A DNA stretch of 64,000 nucleotides from Spirometra erinaceieuropaei (lineage: Eukaryota > Platyhelminthes > Cestoda > Diphyllobothriidea > Diphyllobothriidae), in NCBI GenBank assembly GCA_902702965.1, contig CACRXP010001006.1:1-64000 (forward strand), written 5' to 3'. The position numbers and the translations under genes are program-made. The notes beneath the pieces are model-generated. The model had not been told where the DNA came from, did not search any database, and was given only the letters and a program-made list of their open reading frames with translations. Positions within the stretch are counted from its first letter, which is position 1. Each line of letters starts with the position of its first letter. Below, one piece after another: positions 1 through 10,879 of the stretch.

Positions 1-40
1 CTCTGATGATGGGCTCGAGTGAGAACCCGAAACGTCAGGC
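1..40 (+). ncRNA. Hammerhead ribozyme motif of a Penelope-like element, cut by window edge
   Basis: Core CTGATGA at 3-9, stem II closed by GGG/CCC (10-28), GAAAC at 29-33, then GTC at 34-36 and AGGC at 37-40. The 5' stem I strand lies mostly outside the window. The same motif recurs at 3766-3807, 11066-11107 and 59141-59182 next to PLE-type sequence. PLEs are known to carry such ribozymes in their terminal repeats. Stem III is a minimal self-complementary ACGT with no loop, so any self-cleavage would probably need a dimer. Confidence 0.65.
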
Positions 41-335
41 CAATAAACTTCTTGTCCCAGTGATCGCATCTTCATCTTCTGACCAGGATTTTAGCCAATA
101 ACAAAAATGAGGGACGGTAGGGATCCAGATGTACACGACCTTTGCCGGCAACTGGGTCTGCCACCGCACCCCGAATTGCTGGTATTTGTTATGATGTGCA
201 AATCCGATATGGCCCCTGTGTTGGTCCAGGTCATCTACAGCGAGGACGCTTTTGAGGGCATACCTATCCACTCACTGGTACAGACACACCCAGCTAGCGT
301 GACGATTGAACAAGTAGAGGCATCATCACCATAGG
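41..335. other. PLE terminal sequence running into unassigned DNA
   Basis: The first 100 bases continue the PLE terminal repeat (AATAAACTTCTTG follows the ribozyme, as at 11108 and 3808). From about 100 to 335 there is GC-richer sequence that I cannot assign. It contains ACCACCGCACCCC-like wording also seen in the duplicated units at 8.5-8.8 kb. No gene is supported. Confidence 0.4.
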
Positions 336-716
336 GTAAGGTGATACCATATTAACAGCACAGGTACTAGGCAAAAGCCCATACACGCGTGTTTCGCCGA
401 GTTTTTTTTGCCGCTGCATGGCGCAGCTGCGAGGGGTTCGGCGCGTCAGTGGGTCCCCCAGCATTCCCCGTGTGTTTTCTGGTAGATAATCCAATTTAGA
501 AATTGTCTCTTTTTTATCTCCTCAGAAGTTATCGACGAATTTGGAGTAGATTAGTTTATTCAAGGTTTATAGGCTCAGACCGAGAATTTTATAAATTATA
601 AAATTATTTATGACAGATGGGTGCTCACTGATCAGGTTACTGAACATGCTCGTTCTGTTGTGTCTTGGGGCTCATACTTAAACCCTCGCAGGCAGTCGCA
701 CAGCGACTAGTGGTAT

Positions 717-995
717 ATGTTGATAAGGTGATACCGACAAAGACAAGGGAGACCGGAATGGCCATCTCTGACTTATTAGCCGTCACCAGCCAGTCATATT
801 CCCGATCACGACCGACAGGACAACAGGCTCGTGGCTCAATGGTAGAGCGTCAAACTCCATGACCAAAGATCCCGGATTCGAATCCCAAGTGATTCACACT
901 TGGGGTTGGGTATGACTGGCTGATGACGGCTAATAAGCCAGAAATGGCCATTCCGGTCTCCCTTGTCTTTGTCGGTATCACCTTATCAAAATTAT
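717..995 (+). mobile_element. Hammerhead SINE copy, head-to-head dimer
   Basis: A plus-strand copy (818-995) has a tRNA-like head with box A around TGGCTCAATGGTAGAGC and box B GATTCGAATCCC, followed by the hammerhead. It is preceded at 717-803 by an inverted copy of the hammerhead-containing 3' half, ending at the same TAAGGTGATACC terminus. In the inverted part the core is mutated (CTGGTGA, GAGA). Sits inside an M3 palindrome. Confidence 0.7.
914..958 (+). ncRNA. Hammerhead ribozyme, Sm-alpha-like, core intact
   Basis: Stem I GACTGG (914-919) pairs with CCGGTC (953-958). Core CTGATGA is at 920-926. Stem II GGCT/AGCC has an AATA loop and a C-A mismatch next to the core. GAAA is at 941-944. 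Stem III is the self-complementary ATGGCCAT (944-951), and predicted cleavage follows T952. All conserved core positions are present. The C-A pair at the base of stem II may weaken activity. Confidence 0.6.
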
Positions 996-1756
996 TTATA
1001 TTTATTTTTATAAATAATTTATAAAATTCTCGGTCCGAACCTATAAAACTTGAATAAACTAATCTACTCCAACTCCGAAGGCAATTTCTGAGGAAATTAA
1101 AAGGCGGCATCATCACTATGTCTGTCAAACCAGCGATGAGACAATAGGTAAAAATGGCAGTGAACATAGGAAAAAAACGATCATTAATAAGGCGGGACGG
1201 AGGGAAATGTCGTTTAAAGGTATTTTGAGGTTTGTTGCACAGTAAAAGTTTTTGGAGCATGCGAATAAGCACCCTTCGTATTACAGGTGGGCCTACGCTA
1301 CACCTCGACGGCAACTGCACATAACGTTCTTCCACGACATTCCAAACTGCCAAACGAAATAAGTACCAGCAATGTGAGCGTACAGGACACTGGAGAAGAG
1401 GATTATACCGCGCTCTTACATAAACCTTTCTACGTCTAGCTGAGAGCAGTTTGACAATGTTGAAAACATCAATGCAGTCCCCTAATGAAATTAACTGAGA
1501 TAGGGGGCAACTGTCACATGAACTTCCGCAGTAGTGCGCCTCCTGGTCTTTGGGAACTACTCGAATCTGCCCATGCGTACGTTTATCGCGCAACAATCGC
1601 GTAATTCCTGAATTATAAACCAAAGAGACGGGAAGTGGTAGGGAAAATAGCACTGCGTCGGAAGACGTACAAACAAGCGGGATGACGAAGCTTCTACAAG
1701 TGTGCGCGTTGATCAGACATGCGGCTGCTAATTTGCCGTTTTCAGTCAATATGATT

Positions 1757-1796
1757 GGGTGCGCGGGCGGGCGGCCGGGTGGGCGGGCGGGCGGGC
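1757..1796 (+). other. G-rich tract with quadruplex potential
   Basis: Repeated GGGC units give at least six GGG runs separated by one to four bases on the plus strand. This is the only such tract noticed in the window. It lies inside the unassigned 337-codon frame, which reads it as a Pro/Arg-rich stretch. Confidence 0.6.
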
Positions 1797-1869
1797 GAAG
1801 ACCTCTAATAACTGACCAATCAGCGGACGCCGCAGATGCGTCATACGATCGACGGTCGTACATCGCACA

Positions 1870-2767
1870 ATGCGCAGGTTTGCACTGAGCACGTGGAGGG
1901 GCAGGGCGCGTGTGACCTCTGTCGCGAAGCCACCATGCGAGGGCGTCAGTGTCGAATTGGCCTGCCTGACTGGTGGTCAGGGTCGCTAAAAGTATGGATT
2001 AATGCACTGACACCTGATCAGCACTTTTCCATATGCTCAAGGGCAACTATGGTGGATGCCCTAGAGGGGGAACAAAATCTGCGTCTGTTAAATGCCCTAA
2101 AAGCCTGAGTTAAAATCCATTGCATAGACTTTAACAATAAAACGAAGATGGAGACACCAAAGAATAGCCGAGTTTTTTGAACCCTGGACTTGTACGTTTC
2201 CTAAAACCGATTGCATTTATCTTTTAGATCTAAAATACGCAAGTGAATACCGTGAAATATTGTTTTTGTTTCAGGCAAAACACTGGGTTTCCGGCTTCTC
2301 TATGGACAAGCACTCCTGTTCACAGCATTGATCGTAATCCCGTACAATTTTGGTGTTTTGATTATTTTACACATTAAACAGTGTTCCCAGGCAAAACCAT
2401 ACGTACTCTTATAACCCGTTTATGTATTAAAACTGAACCATTATGAAGTAGGCAGTAAAAACCCCGGGTGCATAGAAGAATAAAACCACCACGTTTGGCT
2501 TTTTCTGTCAAACCGTTTGTCAAGACTACTGCAGGACTCAAAAATAAATGGTTTCCAGTGTTCGGATTTCGTGATCGAGGTCTTCATTGAACAAGCAGTA
2601 ACGGTAGAACCTGGAAGTTACCATGGAAGAAAATAAGTGTTAAAGGATTCTCGGAATCTACTTTTCTTCGCGTGGTACTTTGCTCTCCCCTGAAAGATCT
2701 TGTTAGAACGTTCCTGTAACAATCACTACTAAACAGTTGGCGGTTGATCTAGGGCCGCCTGCTCGAA
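1870..2767. other. No gene recognised
   Basis: Moderately AT-rich sequence. A 90-codon open frame (1836-2108, +) has no recognisable similarity and no splice context I trust. Nothing else is supportable before the PLE remnant at 2768. Confidence 0.4.
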
Positions 2768-2972
2768 ACAGCTACATCCTCGCACACATGATGGATTCTG
2801 AACATCGTGTGGACCCAACGAAGCCTTCCGTGTGATTTACAAGGTCCGACCTAACTACCCTAAGCGATTGGGTCAGCGCTTACTAGCAGCAGCAGAAGCG
2901 AGTGTCATCAGGCTACAGAGGTCGGTCCTGTGCGCACAGAAGAACCTCTTGCATGCTCCACGTCTGCCATAG
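2768..2972 (+). pseudogene. Penelope-like element, GIY-YIG endonuclease C-terminal remnant
   Basis: Translation across two frames resembles the C-terminal region of the PLE endonuclease at 38491-39141. Shared blocks are ILAH, HRVDP, AFRVIYK, YPK-LGQRLL, AAEA and LCAQKNL. A one-base slip occurs after the HRVDPT block, so the copy is dead. The catalytic GIY-YIG part and the RT are missing upstream. PLE-like 3' sequence with a hammerhead follows at 3.5-3.85 kb. Confidence 0.65.
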
Positions 2973-3549
2973 GCAAGGTTCGATTAACTGTAAGCACGTC
3001 TCTGCGTCCGCGTCCCCTCCTCCCTCCGCCCTTGTGACACGTCTCTACCTAACCCTCACTGTCACTTACTGCCTCCTCTCCTCTCCTCCCCACTCTGTTC
3101 ACATACCACGTTTGTATGAAAAGACGAATGATAATCGATTGCTCTAATCGCCCGCATGTTTCAGTTTGTACCTCGCTCCTATATAGATGTACAGGCCCGG
3201 TGAGCATTTTTCGAAGGCACCCGTATTTTCGTCAAATGCTCTTCAGAATTAGTTTAGTTTGCGCTCCAAACCCTAGGTCATATTCACTTTCTTAACCACC
3301 GATGGCATGTTTATCGAAAGTGCTGATGATCGTTAGGGCCACGCGATGAGTGGTTGCCATTTCCGAACGGATAGTGTTGGTTTGTCTAACAAGTCTTTGC
3401 GGTTTGTTTACCGGTCCCCAGTCCATTGACAAGTGCAATGATCTTCCCCTTCCATACTCAGTGCTGAGACTTCGCTCAGGCGGAGTAATTAGCCATGCGG
3501 GGAGCGCAGAGGTGAAAACTTTTCCCAACACTAGGGTCGGTGCGTCAGA
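2973..3549. other. Probable PLE 3' region, no gene
   Basis: Begins with CT-rich sequence just 3' of the PLE frame and leads into the PLE terminal repeat. Open frames of about 95 and 113 codons overlap on opposite strands here and show no recognisable domain. Confidence 0.35.
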
Positions 3550-3850
3550 TGGTCGAGCAATCATCACACCAACATTCAACGCACGTGATGGAATTGCAGC
3601 AATTAACGACGCGAATGTCGGCCATCAAACAATTAGCACACCAAGTGCGACGATCCCTGATGAAGGGGGCGGGAGCCGTGAATGTTCATAAGTATGCAGT
3701 AGCATGGCGACTGCATCCTATAAATACTGCAGCTCCTTGTGCATGAACCACCCGTATCTGCTTTTGTCTCTGATGATTGGTTCGAGTAGGAATCTGAAAC
3801 GTCAGGCTAATAAAGCTCTTGTTCCAGCGATCGTGTCTCCTTCTTCCTAG
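3550..3850 (+). repeat. PLE terminal repeat (pLTR-like)
   Basis: Shares order and wording with 10880-11130 (+) and 59050-59400 (reverse). It has an AATTAACGAC stretch, a TATAAAT box-like stretch near 3719, the hammerhead at 3766-3807 and an AATAAA-like end. Terminal repeats with hammerheads are a PLE hallmark. Confidence 0.6.
3766..3807 (+). ncRNA. Hammerhead ribozyme motif of a PLE
   Basis: Stem I GTCT (3766-3769) pairs with AGGC (3804-3807). CTGATGA is at 3770-3776, GAAAC at 3796-3800 and GTC at 3801-3803. Stem II (3777-3795) has lost pairing relative to the copies at 10-28 and 11077-11095, so this copy is probably weakened. Confidence 0.6.
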
Positions 3851-4009
3851 TCGCTGTTACTGTTGTCCGATAGCATCTAACATTTCCTACTCTTTAAGTT
3901 TAAATATTTAATTATCAGGTTGTGAAAGTTGATTATTTTCGACACCCAGCAAAGTTTCGGAGCTTCCAAAATCGCGCGTGACATTTCTACCGCGTACAGA
4001 AGGGGCTGA

Positions 4010-4480
4010 CTGAGAGGATCGTCAAATTAAAAGAAAAACGATCCTTTCAAAGCCAGAGAGGCACCTTGCTCCTTACAACTTACTTGGACTGCGCGGATGC
4101 ACCTTTAAAAGAAAACAATCGACAGACCAAGAGGGAACTGGCATAAAAATTGCACTAACTTACCAGACTACCCCCAGCCACTTAGAGTCGATGGGAGAAG
4201 TTCAAAAGATGGACGCGTGGGTGTCGCGTGTTTTACTGAAAAACAGCAGGCATCGGCGTCTCACTGTTACTGCCGATTTGTTTGTGGAACAAAGGAGTAC
4301 CCATGGGCAAAAACAAACGTTTATTGACCCCACAGTCACTAGCCTCTAAGTCAATATGAGGTAAAAAAGGATTGGTTGAGGCGCGATCACCAAATACCGT
4401 CTTGGTCGAAGGGAGTTCTCCATCCTAGAAGTGCCGCGATCTGCGTGTGGTGCACTGGCACGGCAACACAGTGTTCCAAA
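4010..4480 (+). pseudogene. mariner transposase remnant
   Basis: Fragments read like the mariner DNA-binding region, with an ENNRQTKRELA block and a degraded SRWEKFKRW block. About 110 codons later comes a WLRRDHQIP-SKGVLHP block and then CVWC, as in the mariner catalytic core. Several frameshifts and stops are present, and the span between the two blocks is shorter than in a full mariner. A closely related decayed copy lies at 5815-6440. Confidence 0.6.
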
Positions 4481-4960
4481 GTCGTAGTTCTGGCATCGTC
4501 AAACGTGAGTTCAGTGCACAGAACGTTCATCAAATTTGATGTGGATATCTTCCGTAAGGTACGCAGAGCATTTGTGCGGCCACACCTCGAATATGCTGTA
4601 CAGGCTTGGCGGCCGTGGCTGCGGAAAAAGATGGATATCCATGAAGGTGTACAACGACGTGCTGCAAAGTTGGTTTCTGGACTCAAGAATTTGACGTGCG
4701 GACGGCGTCTGGCCGACTTAAATCCCTGCCCCGTCCACTACACACACGACAGAGGTGACTAACGTCTCAGTTTCTACAGGGACTTATTCTTGATGTGGGC
4801 TGGGAAAATCTTTTCGAAATGGCGCCGGAGAGTCATTCGACAATGGAATTTTTTACCGACGTCTGTCGTGCATTATGCCAACGTTAGTGTGTCTAAGAGG
4901 CGTCTGGATGTCCACTTAATAAGAGTTCAGCCAAAACTTCCAAACCCCATACAGTAGATT
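4481..4960 (+). pseudogene. CR1-like retrotransposon, C-terminal remnant
   Basis: The translation contains the conserved post-RT block FVRPHLEYAVQAW, then a VQRRAAKL block, LADLNP and a degenerate final block ending FFSNRVV-WN-LP. The same order occurs in the CR1 copies at 18.8-19.1 kb and 63.0-63.4 kb. Frameshifts make it non-functional. It abuts the mariner remnant directly. Confidence 0.7.
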
Positions 4961-5814
4961 ATATTTACAGCTATAAACATGCTACTATCTTGATTTCAAT
5001 AAGCAATTTTGTTTACACTAACATTAACACCGTTGAACTTACGGCACGCAAATAGTCCCTATGCTGCCCGCTGCCAGTTACCAATTTTCCCAGCTTTTTA
5101 ACACTCCTGTTTCACAATCAGTCGTATGCATCTAGTATGCTGAAATTACCTGTAAATCGTTGTAACTTGACTGCTCTTCATGCAGATTCGTACTTGTTAA
5201 AAATGGAGTTTTCAAGAGTTTCTATCGTTTACCCCAAATACACTGATTTGATTTGACCCCGTTGAAGCTGACTGGCTTCAGCTCAAGTATTTGCATTGAC
5301 TGCACCAGTGGGTTCACTACAAGTTTGCACATTGAGTTCTGGGGAATCAAAAAGCTCAAAATCGAAAACTGGAATATATACCGGAAAGCATATGGGAAAC
5401 CCTGTAGGAGCCACTGAAAGCCCAGCCCCTTGCGGCTGACTGATGTTGCAGTAGAGAATTGTCAAAACATGCGTTTGGATTTTCAGTAAGTACTTCCTGC
5501 GTGCTGGGAACATGATGAATCATCCAGCAACATAAACATCTCTAGATGAGCGTCCCTGCTACTTTCGGCAGTTGGGAGTAGGGAGAGACAGTTATCTGTC
5601 CCAGACGTATGCTAATGCTAGTTTAGCAGATACAGAGAATCAAAACGCTAACAAATACTGGTGTATACAGTGTCGGACCTGATCAAGTCAGGTTACGAAA
5701 ACGGAGTTCTAGGATTTACAGCAATTGAAGGCTAAGGTCTAGTGGTATAATCCCTCCCTTCATTACATTTATACTGCGTCCCGAGGAAACACAACGCCTG
5801 GAAGAATTGCCCAA
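4961..5814. other. No gene recognised
   Basis: AT-rich sequence with short open frames only. Nothing here matches the repeat families I could define in this window. Confidence 0.4.
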
Positions 5815-6440
5815 TAAAGATTCGTCCAAATTGAAAACGGCGGCCTCAAAGTCATAGGGGCGCCTTGCTCCGTACGGCTTACCGGCTTCAATGACGACTA
5901 CTTGAATGTACTTTTAGAAGAAAAGGATCGGAAAACCTACAGAGAATTGGCGGAAAAACTGCGCTAACGCCACCAGACCATCTGCAGACAATTGAAGTCG
6001 ATGGGAGAGGTTTAAGAGATTGATTCGCGGGTGCCGTGTGTTTTGCCGAAAAAAAACAGGCATCGAATACAGAGACATCGGGATACAAAGGGTACCCATG
6101 GGCACGGACAAAGGTTTGACTACCCCACAGTTAATGGCCTCTGCGTCCGTATGAAGCGAAGGAAGGAGTGGATGAGCCGCGATTGTCATGCAACATCTCG
6201 GTTGGAGCGGATCTCCATCCTCGAAAGACCGCAATCTGACTGTGGTGCGACCGGGAGGGCGTAGCCTATAACAAGGACAGCGGCCAACAGAACAACGTCC
6301 GAACTCAGACGATTTGACCCGTCAAACGGCCAGTCGGGAAGCTCTGCCTCGCCCATCCTACAGTTCCCACCTCGCTCCGTCAAACTGTGGCCTTTTCTGC
6401 TGGCTTTCCAAGCAAAAAGGTGGCGTCACATCCGTCAACG
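5815..6440 (+). pseudogene. mariner transposase remnant, second copy
   Basis: Includes a helix-turn-helix-like block with EEKDRKTYRELAEKLR and TICRQLKSMG, then a catalytic-core block with MKRRKEWMSRD-HAT and SILERPQ. An in-frame TAA follows the first block. The segment between the blocks is shortened much as in the copy at 4010-4480. Intact mariner transposase is about 340 aa; this is a non-coding relic. Confidence 0.65.
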
Positions 6441-7480
6441 CTGAAGATGCTAAAAATTAGTTTAAACCTAAAGGTTACAAAATATTAAATGGTACGGTGC
6501 GGCAGTGGACCTGCAGAGCGGTGGAAATGCCTCCAAATAATGTGCAACGTTTGTAACAACAGCAAATCTGACTTGTGGGAAAAGGGCATTTAAATACACC
6601 TGCAAGAAGTTACTAGACAATCCAATATCAAAGCGGCGAGGGAGCATTGCTCAGCATCAGCTTGACCGTCCCCTCTCACATCTACCTTCATGGTAACTGG
6701 GGATGGGCGTGGATGCTGGGACCGCCCAAACACTAGGCGTTCATCTGCGAGTGCCGCATATGAATCCCCGATTATTCACTCTGATTTCATATCGACGACA
6801 CGCCCCATAAAACCCCACTGAGTAAGAGTCACTGAAACATAACCCTCTATCTGAGGGACCGACCTGTTCCGTCGGTCCTCAACGTTTGATGATGTTAGGA
6901 AATTTGAGAGTCTTGTGGTAGCCCGAACGCATGTCGGAAAATTATAACGAAGAAGAGGTTTAGCACAATCCTGGCGGCTATATCCGAGGTTTAGTTCCTG
7001 CTTAGGCCTGAAACAACCTCCTCACCCTCCTCCACACGCTCATCGTCGTACTTGCGTACGCTTGTCTTAAGAGATGTAGACTGGAGTTCTCTGTCCACTA
7101 GCCTGAAAACAATCCTTATTAAAGACCGCATGCACAGGCATTTCATTCATTTTGATAGAACAGTTAGACCGATAAAGTTGAATAGAAGTAAAGCATGACA
7201 TTCACTCAAGTATTGATGAAGGACGCGAAAAAGTCGATATTTTTCATTGATACAAAAACGTGAAGTGGATGCGCCTGTGTCGGCTAAGATGGAACTGGAA
7301 CGGCATTGCAATTGGTCAAAAAGAACCTCTCATTTAAGCTTGATATTTAAAAAGTTACTTGAACTACCGGCTTTTGCATACGTCCTCTTGACCGTCGTTA
7401 CTAAAGATGTCCACCATGTGCTACAAAACAGAGGGAGGACAGAGACAGTGACTTTCGCGTGATTTCTCTTGCAGTGGTAG
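6441..7480. other. No gene recognised
   Basis: Intergenic sequence without a long frame or a repeat family that I could match elsewhere in the window. Confidence 0.4.
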
Positions 7481-7482
7481 TA

Positions 7483-8478
7483 CAGTAGGTGGGCTAACTC
7501 ATGAAATGCCAACCGAAATTCCGAGATGCGTTTTCGTTTCGAAAAGATTAATTAAGCAGGGTTGTAAAACTAGTCAGTCTGCAAGATTAATTCTATGATA
7601 TTCCATTTACCACAGGATGCCGGCTTTCGAACGAACTTCCTTCCGGCTGTATGCAGAAACTACAATCTGTAAAAAATGAGTACTTAAGTAGCACGAATTT
7701 TTCTCACTGCTTTTCGATGCTTCTAAATGCCAAATTATATTTCATGGAAAACATGCATAAAAATGTTTATTCTTTCGCTCATTCGGTAGATAATTACGTC
7801 TTCTTCCAATCTTGTACTCGAAGGAAGAGTATAATTCGGTTTTTTAAAACTTTTCCAATTCGCGAATAATTTTGAACCCGCTCTACCGTTACACTTGGAT
7901 TAAGGGTTTCCAAACTACAAGCCGTATATTTTCCGCGTACGGAAAACCACGCATTTCTCTACGGTACTAAAGGGGGATCGTATAGGGGTCAAGAAATTAA
8001 CAGTAGATTTGATTCATATTGTTAACTTCACAAGCCACATTGGTAAATGCAGAGACATGACGTTTTATGAACGGCCATTTCACGGTATTTAAGAGTCTCA
8101 CAATTAGAATCCTTTTTTTCAAACCGAATTATGTTCATCCTTCGAGCATGAAATCAAAAGAAGACGTAATTATCTACTAAATGAGTGAAAGAATGAGCAT
8201 TTTTATGCATTTGTCCATAAAAAAATAATTGGACTTTTAGGGGCATCGAAAATCTATGAGAAAATTGCATGCTACTCGAGCAGTCATTTTTACAGAGTAT
8301 AGTTCTTGTACGCGGTCGAAAAGAAGTTCGTTCGAAAGTCAGAATCTCGAGATAACTGCATTATTATGGAATCATGTTGTAGGCTGACTAGTTTTACAAC
8401 CCTACTTAATCAATCTTTTCGAAACGAAAACGCATTTCGGAACTTCGTTTGACATTTTATGAGTTAGCCCACCAACTG
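7483..8478. mobile_element. Complete palindromic MITE, family A
   Basis: A roughly 1-kb fold-back element. The left end CAGTAGGTGGGCTAACTC is mirrored at the right end, and each arm extends about 380 bp around a ~230-bp core. TA dinucleotides flank both sides (7481-7482 and 8479-8480), the Tc1/mariner target duplication. There is no coding capacity; the ORFs inside are shadows of the arms. It shares CTAACTCATGAAATG with the Tc1-like element at 28049-29238. Confidence 0.85.
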
Positions 8479-8488
8479 TAGACTTGCA

Positions 8489-8830
8489 CAGCATCTACCG
8501 GGTCCTTTCCTCCTCCTCCACTTGGATCCGGGATCAAGACAGAGTCAAGAAGACCGGACGCGGGAGGGAACACAGGTGGCTGGCGCGCCGAGGATCCGCA
8601 ACTAGGCGTACCACCGCACCCCCTGGTCCATAGGTTACTTTGACCAGGACCTTAAACTCTGACAGTAGGCTTATACAGCATCTATCGCGCTCCCCTTCTC
8701 CTCCCATTTCGATCCGGTGTCAAAGCAGTCAAGAAGACCAGAGGCTGAAGAGGGTGCACGCGGCTGGCGCGGCGAGGACCCGCGCCTAGGCGTACCACCA
8801 CATCTCCCGGTGCACATCGGAAACTGAGCG
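8489..8830. repeat. Direct duplication, period about 170 bp
   Basis: Two adjacent diverged units (about 8489-8650 and 8662-8830) share CAGCATCTA, a CTCCTCC run, GGATC-GG-TCAA, GTCAAGAAGACC, GGCTGGCGCG, CGAGGA-CCGC and TAGGCGTACCACC. The function is unknown; it may be the downstream part of the RTE element that follows on the minus strand. Confidence 0.6.
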
Positions 8831-9388
8831 AGCTGCTCGGATCTCGCCTGGTGTTTCGTGGGCCTGCACTCGGGCCTGTCACCACACCCCAAATGCTGAC
8901 ATTTGCTATGAGTGCGTATTCCCAATAATGCCCGCCAGACCCGCATATAGCATCTAACGTGTGACCCGATTTAAGGGCACGACAACATTGATATCCAGAA
9001 CGCCTACATGAACATACTGCTAAACCTTGCAATCTCGATTGACTGGAACAAGATATGGGTAGAAGCGTTCTTCAGAAGAGGTTCATTTGAGGTCCGACGT
9101 CTTGGGTAATCATTTCGCCTACCATTCTTAACAAATTGGAAATGCATACGCACATTGCTTGATGTGTAGCCAGCCAACGCCGCCTGTGTGGCTGATCTGA
9201 CCTGCATTCCGCCGTAACCTCTTTCGTTTCGTCCTCCTTGGCCGCGGACATAATTGACAGTCCCGATTCTTCCGCGGTGTGACTTTCCCCCCGTGAAGAA
9301 GGTTCGTAAACCAGATGGGAGGGAGGAGGCAAATCGATGTGGCGGTTGACAGAGCAGTCGGTGGACATCCAGGCGTCTTGCACCCGCC
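8831..9388. other. Region downstream of the RTE element, no gene
   Basis: Lies 3' of the minus-strand RTE coding remnants and may be its tail. Open frames of about 100 codons here are not recognisable. Confidence 0.3.
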
Positions 9389-10450
9389 TTAATGTATGAT
9401 CATCTTACTTGTACTTGGTACGGCTGCGATCACGTCTGATCTAGTCGACCTCGATGACGCCACGGGCTGTACTTCTACACGTGTGACGATCCACGCAAGA
9501 GGATCTGGACAGCTCAATCCATTCTCTAAGCCATCGACGGAGACCAAACACCATAAGTCCGAGAGCCACTTCGATGCCTGGACGAACTGTGTCGAGTCAG
9601 GTTTTGAGTTGACCTCCTCTTCGACGCCTCCAAGTGGGTGAAGGTGCCCCGTCGAGGACAGCAAAATGAGCGCGCGAGATGGACTACGAAGAACGTGTCC
9701 AAACCACCACAAACGTCTTTCTTGAATAGGCTGAGATATGTCTGCCATTTTATCACAGCGATTGTAGACTGTCTCATTTGAGGCGAAGTCGGTGTATTTC
9801 ACTCGTAGGATGATTCTCAAACGGTGATGGTCAAATACCTTCAGTTTTCGCTCGTCCTCCACGCGTACAGTCCAGGATTCACAACTTCACAAAAGGACTG
9901 ACTGGACGGATGCACGGTACACGCGAATCTTCGTAGTGATGGAGATGCCGCGTCGGTTCCATAGACACTTTCTAAGGCTTGAGAGAACCCGGCGAGCAGC
10001 ATCAGTTCGGGAGACAATGTCGTCCTTATTCTGTCAATTCGACAGCAGCCTCGCCCGAAGTATCTAAAACGATCTACGTTTTCAAGTTGAGAGCCATTAA
10101 TTTCGAGAGGTGCTTTCTCCTGTTCAGGGATGCAGCTCGAAAATACCGTGGCCCTCTCAGCTTTTTTCGCTAAACCGGAGGATTTGGCGCCCTCATTCAC
10201 CTTTGACATCATAGACTGTAGATTACCCAAAGCTTGAAACTAATAAAGCGATATCATCTATGTAGTCGAGATCAGCCAGCCGGCAGTCGGGTGCAGACTA
10301 AACACCGTCAACTTCATGAAGGGTGTTCCCGAGGATCCAATTAATGGCCTAGTTGGACAGAATCGGCAACAAAATACAAGCTCGCCGAGCGCCAGGCCGA
10401 ATGTTGGATGGTTGACGGAGATTGTTATGCACGGTTGGCGAGACAATTCT

Positions 10451-10665
10451 GAGTAGCCTGGTATTATGAGTCAACATTGTTGACGTACTTGCTTCCTATC
10501 AGTAGGCGTGCTTTTATCAAGTTACATATTTCAGGCGTGTCGGCCGCGCGGGTGTAATGTATTCGACCTCGCTTTGGGATACCTTATCTGCTGCTGTGTT
10601 GTCATTGCCATACCTCCCGCATACACTTGCAGCTGCCAATTGGACGAAGGAAGGCTACACACAAT
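10451..10665 (+). repeat. Dispersed repeat R3 inserted in the RTE element
   Basis: Starts with a block containing TATGAGTCAACATTGTTGAC. It recurs at 38025-38160 (+, internally shortened) and 58640-58935 (reverse). It splits the RTE reverse transcriptase region. No coding potential or terminal inverted repeats seen; origin unknown. Confidence 0.65.
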
Positions 10666-10879
10666 TGTCCGACCGTCACGTGCAGTCAGGAATCGCCTGA
10701 GAAGGACAACGACGAAGACCGTCACAGCAACGTCGATGAGTCTTATACCAGGGCAGTTCTCACATCGCGTCTTATCACCCTTCTTGAAGAGAGGCACAAG
10801 GATGCCCGAACTCCAGTCATTAGGAACCACCTCCTCTCTCCACGTTTGTTTCATCACTTCATGGGGCCAGGGCGTCAGA

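Larger units (their letters stand above)
336..1110. repeat. Palindromic element M3 with nested hammerhead SINE
   Basis: The left edge AAGGTGATACCAT begins an arm that recurs at 14515, 15967 and, inverted, at 14800-14960 and 16170-16305. An inner arm (about 490-610) matches the reverse complement of about 985-1105: both contain the GGAGTAGATTAGTTTATTCAA-type stretch and the CTCAGAAATT stretch. M3 is therefore a fold-back element with long terminal inverted repeats. The outer right arm is missing here. A hammerhead SINE sits between the inner arms. No coding capacity is visible, so it is non-autonomous. Confidence 0.6.
850..1863 (-). other. Unassigned 337-codon open frame
   Basis: A frame open for about 1 kb on the minus strand, unusually long for this window. 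The last ~80 codons are the M3 element and the hammerhead SINE and cannot be functional protein. The upstream ~240 codons (about 1130-1863) overlap no repeat I recognise. They are rich in Arg, Leu, Val and Cys but show no motif, signal peptide or domain that I know. It could be a decayed exon, an unrecognised element ORF or chance. I do not claim a gene. Confidence 0.25.

Noticed and set aside
7483..8478. Open frames of 60-72 codons inside MITEs as genes, also in the other MITEs
   Set aside because: They occur symmetrically in both arms of palindromes and vary with each copy.
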